A stretch of DNA of 64,000 nucleotides, taken from assembly GCA_037178625.1 (NCBI GenBank), contig JAWZXG010000029.1, positions 1 through 64,000 on the forward strand, read 5' to 3'. This DNA is from Skeletonema tropicum. Taxonomy: Eukaryota > Bacillariophyta > Thalassiosirophyceae > Thalassiosirales > Thalassiosiraceae. How positions within the stretch are numbered: position 1 is the stretch's first letter; every line of letters begins with the position of its first letter. This document shows, one piece after another, positions 21,727 through 31,373 of this stretch. A program made the position numbers and the translations under genes. The notes below the pieces were generated by a model. The model searched no databases. It had not been told where the DNA came from and worked only from the letters and a program-made list of their open reading frames with translations.

Positions 21727-22821
21727 TTACTTTTCACCCTCGTCTACACCTTCTTCACCCTCATCCGCTTCTGCTTCAGAATCGTCCGCTGTATTTGCCT
21801 CCTCCTCCTCCGCCGCCGCCGCCGCAGCTGCTTGTGCCGCTTCTTGCTCTTGTCTTTCGGCATCAGCTATCATTGTTAGGATTGAATCATCCACAACTCC
21901 CTTTGTCCACCAAGCTGCAGCATATGGAGCGACAATATCTTTTTGAGTAACGGCAGCACCCCCAATCGACAACGCGATATCAGTTGCCAACTTTAAAGTA
22001 CTCAACTCTGGCCCTGCAACAGTCTGTAATCGCTTTAAATACTTGCGCGCAGCACGTTTCTTCATATTAAATTCTGGTCGAACGCTTCTCTTGACTAACA
22101 CTTTCACCAAACCTTCCGTTACCCGAAGAGTTTTGAACAACAACCTTTCATCGTCGTCTTCCTCCCCTGAGGATTTCTCCTTGATTTCAATTTTCAATTG
22201 CATACCCTTCTCTTCCATTTCAGTCAAAGCCTGTTGGATCTCACTCAATACTTGATCTACCAGCTCTGTTTCAACTGCAAAGAATAACCCAGTCTTCGCG
22301 TCAATAATTTGATCTGCAACAAAAATAGCAGCGTGAAGCCTTGGCTTTCCGTACAACACCTTGTAATTTGGAACACTCGAACGCATCATCCCCTCAATCG
22401 CTGCCCTGGCCCCAACCTTTTGGATAACAAATCGATTATTTCGCTTGAATTCTTTCAAGGCGGTGGCAATTACTTTGGCGTCCTTCATCTTTCCAGGCCG
22501 GGAAGACTCACATAATGTAACAAAGTCAGATTGACGGATGAGTGCGGCGCCATTGCCAGCGTACTTTTGTAGAACGGAAATTGAGTGACCGGGATTGATA
22601 ACATCGAGATTTGCCTGTTCCAGAGCGCTTGGTCGACGAGTTGCTGATATTTGTTCTTGTGCCACTGATGAAAAGGCGAAGCGATGCTGTGATGAAGCCA
22701 ATAACTGCGTTGAAGACATCAAATTATTTTGAACTCCTACTGCGACTGCCTCCTTCGGCCTGTAACCGAGTTTATTGGCTCGCAAAATGCATCTAGCCCG
22801 GACTAAAGCCTGATTATTCAT
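21727..22821 (-). CDS. Hypothetical protein, probably organelle-targeted
   Basis: Not recognised. The 364-residue frame starts with a basic, Ser/Ala-rich segment poor in acidic residues (MNNQALVRARCILRANKLGY) that looks like a mitochondrial presequence. The middle is mixed alpha/beta in character, with KEFKRNNRFVIQKVGARAAI at about 125-144 and a Lys/Arg-rich stretch near 255. The last 40 residues are an Ala-rich helix and an acidic tail. It is head-to-head with the SmF gene, 261 bp apart, so the two may share a promoter region. It is convergent with the CPSF30-like gene, with only 75 bp between the stop codons. Confidence 0.7.
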   Translation of the reverse strand: MNNQALVRARCILRANKLGYRPKEAVAVGVQNNLMSSTQLLASSQHRFAFSSVAQEQISATRRPSALEQANLDVINPGHSISVLQKYAGNGAALIRQSDFVTLCESSRPGKMKDAKVIATALKEFKRNNRFVIQKVGARAAIEGMMRSSVPNYKVLYGKPRLHAAIFVADQIIDAKTGLFFAVETELVDQVLSEIQQALTEMEEKGMQLKIEIKEKSSGEEDDDERLLFKTLRVTEGLVKVLVKRSVRPEFNMKKRAARKYLKRLQTVAGPELSTLKLATDIALSIGGAAVTQKDIVAPYAAAWWTKGVVDDSILTMIADAERQEQEAAQAAAAAAAEEEEANTADDSEAEADEGEEGVDEGEK

Positions 22822-23082
22822 GGTCTACGGTGATATTAACGCTGCCAACGGTTGTGCTTGCTACTACGCAGGAGATAGATCTGTGTTGGGCGGGTTATGA
22901 TGTTTTAGTTTCGTTACTGAGGGAAAATGGAAAATCGACGTGCAGACTTGGAATGAACACAAAATATCGAGCGACCGACAACAATACTTCATCGTCCTTT
23001 CATCGTCGTGCCAACCTACAATACACTCTGCTTTATTGCAAGTCATTAATAACAGTATTAATAATCTCCAAGGTTGAATAAG
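22822..23082. promoter_or_regulatory. Divergent promoter region
   Basis: The 261 bp between two head-to-head genes must hold both promoters and 5' UTRs. No TATA box at a convincing position was identified. This is an inference from gene layout only. Confidence 0.5.
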
Positions 23083-23447
23083 ATGGTGAGTATTTATTTT
23101 GCTTCTGTATTTTACCTCGCTCAACTTTCAAACTCACATCATCAGAAAAATCTTGATATCTTTGTGCTCGGCAATCTTTGGGTTGTTCTCCACAGTCACA
23201 ACTTATCGTAAATCCCAAACCATTCCTTGCCGATTTGACCGGAAAAATGGTAAGAGTCCGTCTCAAGTGGGGCCAGGAATATCAAGGTCAACTTGCTTCA
23301 TCGGATGCCTACATGAATTTACAATTAGAGAACACAGAGGAATTTATTGATGGTCAATTTGCGGGGAAACTTGGGGAGGTGTTGATTCGATGCAACAATG
23401 TATTATATATCAAGGCGGCAGAGGGTACTGCTCCAATGGAGACATGA
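23083..23447 (+). CDS. Small nuclear ribonucleoprotein SmF
   Basis: Exon 1 contributes only the ATG (23083-23085); an intron at 23086-23195 (GTGAGT...CCACAG) is followed by exon 2 at 23196-23447, giving 84 residues. After splicing the protein starts [12 protein letters not shown], matching the NPKPFL start of SmF. Sm1 motif [19 protein letters not shown] and Sm2 motif [14 protein letters not shown] are both present. SmF is a ring subunit of the U1, U2, U4 and U5 snRNPs. Without the short first exon the only upstream start would be the out-of-place ATG at 23178 inside the intron, so the split start codon is well supported. Confidence 0.93.
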
Positions 23448-23675
23448 TGAGAGGGTGCCGGTGTTAAAATATATGCAATCACACAACGAACGCGGGGGGA
23501 GGGATGCAACAAATAAAAAGAGTTTATGGCTCTCCATTAGATGAGCAGCAAATGATTGTGATTAAGTTGCTGGTCTACACTGACCAGCCGTGATACATAT
23601 AATCTCTATACAAACGAATAATGAAGAATGACGGAAAACACACTAATTTAACTTTAGCTGATGATGCTATCATAT

Positions 23676-25562
23676 CTATTCCATGTCACTAACTCTCGAG
23701 GGAAGTTCTGGACGAAGGGTAATATAGGCTGCCAATCCAAAGAAAGGTACATATTTTGCAACATTGCGCAGAACCATTGATTCACCATCAGCTACTCCTC
23801 TGCGTTGCAGATCGTCATCTACAAACCAGGACTGGAAAATCGCAAAGATTACCAGATCCACGATAAAGCTGCTTCCAACTCTGTCAATGCTGAGCAAGTC
23901 TATGAAGCTATTGTACCTTTCGGTAAACTCTCCAAACTCTGGTCTTCCTACAAAGGCCCATACGATGGATGCAGTTCCAACAGTAGAAAGAAAGCCACCC
24001 AAGGGTCGCCACTCGGCAACCTTTGCTTGCAAATCACCATCAATATCTTCCTTGTAGACTTGAGACTCAAACTCTGGAGTCCTTGTAAAGAGGTATGGTA
24101 GTAGGAAACCAGATGTGAGGAATTGCATTCCGACCAACATTGGACCAAAAGGAAGTAAGTTTGGCTTGTCTTTCCGTTCATCTGAGAGAAAACACGCAAA
24201 CATAGCTGCCCAACTAAGCAACAGATTAAACACGCCTTCCAGCATTGGATGGACCACGGGCGAGAAAGGAAGGTGCAGCAACGGAGAAACTAGGAAGAAA
24301 TTGATGGAGAGGTCGCGCACTTCCTCCCAAGTGCGTTGCTCAAGTGCAAGAGCGTTGGCTCCTGGTAGGATACCATCCGAAATGAATAGAATATACATGT
24401 ATGCCACCCACATTGCCAATGGAATCAAGCGAACAGGCTCAGCTTCAAACTTGGACTTGAGAGTATTCAAATAGCCTGTCTTTGGTGGAGCCTTTTCAGG
24501 AATATCGAAACCAGTCTGAATCAAACCGTTCCTGTCAAGTGTGTAGAAGGAGCACCCACGAGTGAAACTGAGTGGCTCACCATTGTTCTCTACATGCCAA
24601 AGTACTCCTGCCTTTTGCTTCGTCATGGCAATGTCATCAATAACAAAGTTGAATGATGATGGAAGGCAATCCTTGCATCTAAGCAGGTGTGTCTCAAGTT
24701 CGTCGCGATTTGAAAAGGCATCATCATATTGTAAATCTCTCACGTTGCAGTTCTCTGTGAATTGAGCTACTGCTAGCTTCATGTCGCGCTTGTTCCATGC
24801 ATCAAAGTATTGTTCCACTGCAGTTAAAGATTGATCATTACCATTGTTGCTATCTGTTGTCATTACGATACTTTCATCACCAATAAGACTTGATACAGTC
24901 TTCAGCAATTTCAGACCACTATCACCTGGCTTTGGTGAGATTGGTTCAGTCACATCAAATGCGCTGCTAATCTTTCCATCATCATTTACATTGTAGAACG
25001 ATATAGCTGTCGTATCTGCAACGTCCACGCCATCATCATCGGTCAAGTGATACATGACACAAACTTTTGATTTTCCGTTTTCTGAAACAGACACAATGTC
25101 ATCTACCACAATTGCTGCTGCCGAAAAACCAGTAGTCTTTGCAAATGTAGAAAGCGCAGAAGAGCCAGCATGTAGGTAAAAGTGCTTGCGTAACTCGTCC
25201 TTCCCAACAATTGGATTGTAGTATGATGTATCGACAAAGTTCACATCGTCTGAAAAGAATTCCACAATAGATGCTGGATCTGCTCTTGAGTTGATTGATG
25301 CAATGAAAGACTCTACTACTTGTTGACCCGCTGCGCTACCACCACCAAGTGCAGTAGATTGTTTTGACGGATTGAACAAATCGGCAAAGGCGCTGAATGG
25401 AGAGGCACTCTGGACCATGTGAAGTGCACTAGACCTCGTCTGCGAATGCTGCCGATTGGCCAAGGAATTTGCATTTCGAACTGCTCTGGTAGTATGCGTC
25501 ACACCACCAAAAGCGGCGGCCCTTTCGAGAGCTATTGGGATTAGAATACAAGTTAATTTCAT
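23676..25562 (-). CDS. Plastid-type protein with two SnoaL-like domains and a membrane C-terminus
   Basis: The frame gives 628 residues from the ATG at 25562; an ATG at 25583 adds seven. MKLTCILIPIALERAAAFGG looks like a signal peptide ending in a Phe-centred motif resembling the diatom ASAFAP plastid signal. Two SnoaL-like (NTF2-fold) domains follow, at roughly 75-200 (FIASINSRADPASIVEFFSDDV) and 240-360 (VEQYFDAWNKRDMKLAVAQF). The C-terminal 240 residues have about six hydrophobic segments (for example PVRLIPLAMWVAYMYILF). SnoaL folds bind small hydrophobic ligands or act as cyclases/isomerases; the substrate is unknown. A pigment or lipid role in the plastid is a guess from targeting alone. 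Single exon. Confidence 0.7.
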   Translation of the reverse strand: MKLTCILIPIALERAAAFGGVTHTTRAVRNANSLANRQHSQTRSSALHMVQSASPFSAFADLFNPSKQSTALGGGSAAGQQVVESFIASINSRADPASIVEFFSDDVNFVDTSYYNPIVGKDELRKHFYLHAGSSALSTFAKTTGFSAAAIVVDDIVSVSENGKSKVCVMYHLTDDDGVDVADTTAISFYNVNDDGKISSAFDVTEPISPKPGDSGLKLLKTVSSLIGDESIVMTTDSNNGNDQSLTAVEQYFDAWNKRDMKLAVAQFTENCNVRDLQYDDAFSNRDELETHLLRCKDCLPSSFNFVIDDIAMTKQKAGVLWHVENNGEPLSFTRGCSFYTLDRNGLIQTGFDIPEKAPPKTGYLNTLKSKFEAEPVRLIPLAMWVAYMYILFISDGILPGANALALEQRTWEEVRDLSINFFLVSPLLHLPFSPVVHPMLEGVFNLLLSWAAMFACFLSDERKDKPNLLPFGPMLVGMQFLTSGFLLPYLFTRTPEFESQVYKEDIDGDLQAKVAEWRPLGGFLSTVGTASIVWAFVGRPEFGEFTERYNSFIDLLSIDRVGSSFIVDLVIFAIFQSWFVDDDLQRRGVADGESMVLRNVAKYVPFFGLAAYITLRPELPSRVSDME

Positions 25563-26096
25563 CCTTCCAGTTGATTCAATCAATGTCCGCGTGGTTCAAG
25601 TATGCATCCCTTCTTTGCTGTGCTGCTTCATCACATGCATTGCTACTATTTAATTTTTTTTTTTAAGATAAATAAGTGATTAGTTTAGGATGGTATTCAG
25701 GAGCTGTTTACTGGGCAAGCTGGATCTGAACTTGCCCATTTTGCTACTATTTAATTGCTACGCACAAAGCACAACGAATGAGTCACAGTAACTCTAAAGT
25801 CCCTTTACGTTAGGACTCTCATTAGAACAGTGTAAAACGTGTCTACATCTGTTGGAAAACGTGTTCACCTGAAGCCGCCGACCGCCCACGCCCCACGCCG
25901 AAGCCAATTTCGCACAACTTCCATGGCAGCCGCAACGCCAGCCCCAGCCACCTGATACTGCAAAACTAGGAGTATAAGTAGTGTCTATCTCCTCTCTAGC
26001 TGTAATACCGTTGCCGATAAATTGGTAATATTATTTGAAAATAAACGGAACATTCCAACAGTAATCAATTGACTGATCTGAAATAAAATCGTCACA
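25563..26096. promoter_or_regulatory. Divergent intergenic region
   Basis: 534 bp separate two head-to-head genes. It contains an 8-bp stem, TGGGCAAG/CTTGCCCA, at about 25710-25736, and GCTACTATTTAAT occurs twice (about 25642 and 25743). No gene is visible. Confidence 0.4.
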
Positions 26097-26374
26097 ATGC
26101 ATCCATCAGCAGTTCTTCATATGGCCAGAGGGAAGGGGAAGACTGTTCCAATCAAGGTGCGTCAATTAAAATCGATTGATAAATATTCTCCTTTTTGTTC
26201 GTTCGTTTATAACTCATGATAATTTTCTTCGCGCAGCTCTTGAGCTCTGCAGGAACTGGCTTTTTCTACACAACCCGACGAAACGTCTCACGAACACCTG
26301 AAAAGTTTAAGTTTGTCAAATTCGATCCAATTGTAAGGAGGAGGGTGTTATTTACGGAGCACAAGATAAAATAA
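26097..26374 (+). CDS. Mitochondrial-type ribosomal protein bL33
   Basis: Two exons, 26097-26156 and 26237-26374, with an 80-bp intron (GTGCGT...GCGCAG), encode 65 residues; starting at the second ATG (26121) gives 57. The spliced product reads VPIKLLSSAGTGFFYTTRRN across the junction and ends VRRRVLFTEHKIK, the hallmark of bL33 (large-subunit protein near the E site). It lacks the zinc-binding cysteines, as many mitochondrial and C- forms do. The absence of a plastid bipartite signal favours the mitochondrial ribosome. It is convergent with the phytoene desaturase gene, with 185 bp between the stops. Confidence 0.9.
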
Positions 26375-26559
26375 ACACTTCGCAGAGATGATTGTTCGAT
26401 CGTGTGTACGAGATAGACTGGACATTGTGCACTTAATATTTGAGGGGGTAGGTAAAGGATGCAAGCAATGGATGAAGAAGTGTATCTCCAATGCAACCAA
26501 TGTTAGACAGACAAGAAAGAAAATATTAAGTTCTTATAGCTAATTTGCTGAGTATAAAC

Positions 26560-28530
26560 TTAAACCGCAGCAAGCTCCTTCTCGTTGTTATATTGAGCAG
26601 GATCTGTCTCTCTCAACAATTGTTCCTCCTTCTTGCCAACAGTGTATCCCCCACCGAAAGCAATGGCACCATCTCCCTTCACGCCTACAGGATCCTTTGC
26701 CTCGTAGGATCCAGCAGCGTCAATAATGTGTTGCTGAATCTCCTTGATTGGCTTGTCAGCATTTCCCTTGGCACGGTTGGCGATAACCTCAGCCGCAAGC
26801 TTTCCGGAGAGTGTGGCTCCTTCCATTGATCCAAGGAATTTCTGGGAAGTGTAACATCCTGCCATGGTGAATTGTGGGATGGGTGTTGTTTGACTGGGAC
26901 GGTACTTGTTACGTCCTGTAAAGATTACGACAAAATAGAGACAGTGGATGAGTATTGTGCATATACATCGAAGAAAGTTGACTCAAAAGGTTCTGCCCAA
27001 ACTAAACTTACCTGGAATAGCAGCGTAAACACTCCTTGGTACCTTAACAACAGAGTACTTAAGAAGTTTGGCTGTTCCATTAGGTCCCTGCTTGCTAGTT
27101 GCTGGCCACTTCTCATCATTGGCAATCTCAGTGGGGAAAAGACGAGCAAGCTCACCCATAGTAGCATCAATAATCTCCTCGTCACTCTTTCCAATCCAAT
27201 TGATATTTCCACCAGCAAGAGGAGAGCAGGGGGCAAAGACCAATTCCAACATGGACTTGTCAGGATCTTCGTACTCCTTGCATGTTACAGACATATCAGC
27301 ATACACGGAAAGGAGGGGAGAACGACTGAAGCACAAGTGATCAACAGCCTTTAGCTTTTTGTCAAACCACATGTGCAAGTTGATGACTGGGATACCCTCC
27401 AATTCGTCGAGTTGACGGAAGTAGGGCATATTCTGCCAATTCTTAGGGAGCATCCTTTTGACAATATCGACAGGCATGGCAGAGACGTACTCGTCAGCCT
27501 CAATCTTTTCACCAGAACGAAGGAGGAGGTGGTTGATACTTCCATCATCATTTGTCACGATTTCCTTCAAGGGAGCGTTAAGCTTCACGCTACCTCCATT
27601 CTTTTCAACATGATCCGCCATGGGCTTACACAAACGATCGGGTTGGTTTCCATCCAAGAAGGCCATTTGGAGACCATTCGACTCATTCAAAAATCTATTC
27701 ATGGCCGTAAGAACCACCGTCATGGAGAGCCTATCAGGATCGATGAAATCAAGTGCCTTGGCCATGGCAATGAAGACCTCCTCGTTGATACGTTCTGGCA
27801 TACCGTACTTACGCATAAACTCTGTCACACTGAGTTCATCCTGAGCATCAATAAACGATTGTCCCTCAATAAGCATGGGGATGAGCGGAGGGGCAGTCTG
27901 AATCTTTTCCGGAAAGGTCAACATCTTTTGATTCATCAAAATGGCAAGTCCAAAGTTAAACGGGGCAGGAATTCCAGGGATGAAATCGAATGTGGTGAAT
28001 TCTCCAGGCAACTCCTGCATGGCGAAGATCATTTGGTGAATCTTCCACTGCAACCTATCGTGAATGCCGAGTTCAGCAAACATATTCATAACATTGGGGT
28101 ATGCTCCAAAGAAGATGTGTAGACCGGTCTCAATCCAATCACCATCCTCGTCTTGCCAGGCCGATACCTTTCCTCCAAGAACATCACGTGCTTCATAAAT
28201 AGTTGCCTCGTGTCCAGCATCACTCAAGTACTTGGCACAGGATAGTCCAGCCAAACCTCCACCAATAATCGCCACCTTTTTCTTTTGAGATGGATCTGCC
28301 TTCAAGGTAGTTTTGAAACTATTGGACATTTCCGTAGCAAAGCGGTAATTATCGGTATCTTCCACATTGGGCTTTGGGTAATCACGCATTACGAGATTGG
28401 ATGATTTGGTTGTTGGTCGGTGAATGTTGCGACTGCTGGAAGAAGGTCTACTGAGGAGAGGTGCGTGTGGTTGGAACGCTGTGGCTGTTGCCGCGAGGAC
28501 CGCCGATAGGACTAGGTTTCTTACGATCAT
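26560..28530 (-). CDS. PDS: Phytoene desaturase (plastid)
   Basis: Two exons, 28530-27012 and 26915-26560, with a 96-bp intron (27011-26916, GTAAGT...TTACAG), give 624 residues. The N-terminus has a signal-peptide-like stretch ending ATAFQPHAP, close to the ASAFAP motif of diatom plastid precursors. [20 protein letters not shown] at about 88-107 is the FAD dinucleotide-binding motif. The splice joins IPG to RNKYRPSQ, and the C-terminal [19 protein letters not shown] block is the conserved carotenoid-desaturase signature. It introduces double bonds into phytoene to give zeta-carotene, an early step towards beta-carotene and fucoxanthin. Length fits plant-type PDS. The C-terminal 60 residues after the signature are lineage-specific. 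Confidence 0.95.
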
Positions 28531-28867
28531 ACTGATTTGATTGCTCTTATTCTTACACTCTCTACTTTAACTGTTGATATTATGAATGCTATCGTGTCTA
28601 CTATCGAATGCAATCAAGGAACCGTTTCTGACTTGACTTGGATGGCGCTGTGAGTTGTTTGCCCTTCTTTGACATTGATTGTGCGTTCCACATTGCAGTG
28701 CGTGCCCCAAACTCCAACTTCGTGCGTGTTTCATGTTGAAGCCAAATCATCTGTATTTTGACGCCCATCGCTCCTCCTTTTGTGCCCATGATGTACATCA
28801 TCCCAGAAAGCGATCATTAGCGAGGTATCGGGAGATACACCTGTTTCCGTTCTGGTTAATTGTATTA

Positions 28868-31128
28868 TTGGTCCACTCGTTGATCCATTTGATCCAGTGA
28901 TCCAGGCGCACAAGAAAGAGGGTCCCGGTGGAAAAGGGGTCGAGAAAGTGTCATGAGTGCCGGTTTTTGTTCCAGGTCATTGGAGTGGCATTAGGTGTCC
29001 CTGTCTGTTCTGGCGGGAAAGTGCGTTTTTAGTAGTTGGAAAAAAAACGGTTGGTCCAGATTGATCCAGCGCTCGTTTTTGTTGGCCGCATTGTTCGAAT
29101 TGCTCATAAAACACACAGTGTTCACAGTAGAGACGCCATCCTCCAGTGTTTTACATACTTCTTGCTACTTATCACAGAATGGTGCGATGATTGAGAACGT
29201 GTTAGAGATGATGAGATTTGCTCCGCCTATGCCCGTTTGCGTGCTGTTTTGCTTGTTTGGTCACCAATTTTGTCGAACACTCACCAATTTCACTTCAAGT
29301 TGCACCATCTGTTGCAGGGTCGGAGTCTTTGCCTGAAGATGCCGCTGTTGCTGGGGGGTTGAAGAATCCGCCCGAAGGAGGAGCAGCTGTCGTGGGGTTG
29401 AAAAATCCGCCTGAATGGGCCGCTGCTCCTTCAGCTGGTGCTGCTGCTGCTCCTCCCGTTGCTGCTGGGCTGAAGAATCCCCCAGAATGGGCATCTACGT
29501 CTGATCCCAACCGTGGTGCTGGTGCTGCTCCTCCCGTTGCTGCTGGGCTGAAGAATCCTCCAGAATGGGCGTCTACGTTTGATCCCGATGCTGCTGCTGC
29601 TCCTCCTCCTCCCGTTGCTGCTGGGCTGAAGAATCCCCCAGAATGGGCGTCTACTTTTGATCGAACCACATTTACGAAGAAGGCATTGATGGATCGACTG
29701 AAAGTGAACCAATCGCAAGTTGTGAGTGCATTCCTCTTTATTTATTTTTGCTATTATTGATATGAATAATATTCGCCTCACATAACATTTTCTTCTTAAG
29801 TAGTTCATTGACGGCACTTTCTCCTCAACACCAAGCCCATTCTACCAGTGCCTCATCGTCATGATCTTCGACCAAACTTATGATATCTATCTTCCATGCT
29901 ACTACGCGTTGATGACTGGAAAGACACCGAGCTGTTATCGCACGGTGTTTCGAATGATGGAGGAAGATCTCAATCATAAGTTTGATCCAAAGACAATTGG
30001 AGTTGATTTCGAAAGTGGACTCTACAACGCTATCAAGTTTTGCTTCCCTAACGCTCGTCTCATCGGTTGCTTGTTTCATTGGAAGCAGGCAATTCGTAAG
30101 AAGATGATCTCGATGGGATTCCGTAAGGAAGTCGTGTCGTATTTTATGCTTCCGGTTAAGCTTGATCTTCTTACAGTCCTCCCGAAAGATGACATGAAGA
30201 CTATCAACGGCAAGGCGGTGTGGTTTGTTGCTGAGATTGTTTAGAGTGCAAATGGCGCTATTGATATTGCCGTGGAGAATGGATCGCTTCGGATGTCGGC
30301 AGAAAGCTTATGGTTGAATTTTTGACGTACATCGAAAAGTGAGTTGTCTTGTTTGATTGTTCATTGCTTCAGATTGAATACCACAACCTCACACAATTTC
30401 TTAACAACCCACACAATTCAACAGGCAGTGGCTGTTGAAAAAGGGGGTTCTTGATTTATGGAATCTTCATGAATATGTCTCCAACGAAGCTAATTATCGA
30501 CTGTGCTCCCGTAGCAATTGCGGCCTCGAACGCTACAACTTCCGTTTTAACAACGTTTTTTCTCGTCGTCACCCAGGTCTTGTGGCTTTCGCAAACGGAG
30601 TTAATATGGAGACGGATGAACAAGTCACTAGGTTGAAGAATGTTATTCCTCCCAACTATGATGATAATGACTTTCCTGCAATTCCAGATGCATACGCTAC
30701 CTTCGAAGCCCCTGAAGCATTCGTTAGCCTCACTGGAAAGGTGTTAAGAAGACGCCAACTTAATCAGTAGAGTAACACAAATAATGTAGGGGGGTAAAAA
30801 TTTTATTATAACAACGACTTGCCGCTACACACTGCTTTTTCCACCTAAACTGCTGCACAACAACAACAACTTATGCCCTCACTGCCTGATGCCGTACTAA
30901 GAAGAACTAACACTTGTCACTGTTTCCTTCCGCGCCACATTACATTGTACGAGGATTCTCCCGCGCCATCTCGCAAAAATCGAGTCTAGCCTAGAGTCAT
31001 TTTGAGGACATTTTTCATTCAGTTATTTAGGGTTATGAAAATTTTTTGGCACAGTTTCTTGCAATCCTGTCCCGTTTTCTTAAAAAAAATGCTGGATCAT
31101 GGATCAAATGGATCAACGAGTGGACCAA
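28868..31128 (+). mobile_element. Decayed MULE (Mutator-like) element
   Basis: A MULE-type transposase fragment lies between inverted repeats: TTGGTCCACTCGTTGATCC from 28868 and its complement ending at 31128, extending about 40 bp with one indel. A 9-bp target duplication is not evident at these limits, so the true ends may differ slightly. The coding part has lost its frame. 28531-28867 and 30771-31090 hold no gene I can support. Confidence 0.6.
29218..30770 (+). pseudogene. MULE transposase with GLKNPPEW repeats, broken
   Basis: Exon 1 (29218-29721) has five copies of a GLKNPPE(W) peptide separated by Ala/Pro-rich spacers, then TFTKKALMDRLKVNQ. An intron (29722-29803) leads to exon 2, which opens FIDGTFSSTPSPFYQ and contains DFESGLYNAIKFCFPNARLIGCLFHWKQAIR, matching the MULE transposase domain with its second catalytic Asp and the C-x2-H pair. 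A stop at 30242 and a frameshift separate it from a continuation in another frame (about 30270-30340, ending VEFLTYIEK). After a further intron this runs into 30425-30770 (LCSRSNCGLERYNFRF..RHPGL). The breaks argue for a pseudogene. Confidence 0.65.
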
Positions 31129-31373
31129 TTATATTTTTTACCTCCGTTCTCTTCCACCAAACCACGTCACGCCTTCGCTCGACCACTCCAGCTTGAAACC
31201 AGCAAAGCACCAGCATGTCCCACGTCCCACCTGCTTGCAATGCACCACGAGAGCTCCAAATGATTCCCATAATTTTTTCGCAATACGCTCCTCTGTTGTC
31301 GTAGTTGCGTCTTCTTTATCCATCCAGGCAAAACTTTCATTACTACAACCAACTACATCACCATCATCACATC

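Noticed and set aside
27373..28122. A 249-codon plus frame inside the phytoene desaturase gene
   Set aside because: It is the antisense shadow of the PDS exon, whose motifs are clear on the minus strand.
29295..29669. A 124-codon Gly/Ala-rich minus frame
   Set aside because: It is the complement of the GLKNPPEW repeat exon, which joins the MULE domain on the plus strand.
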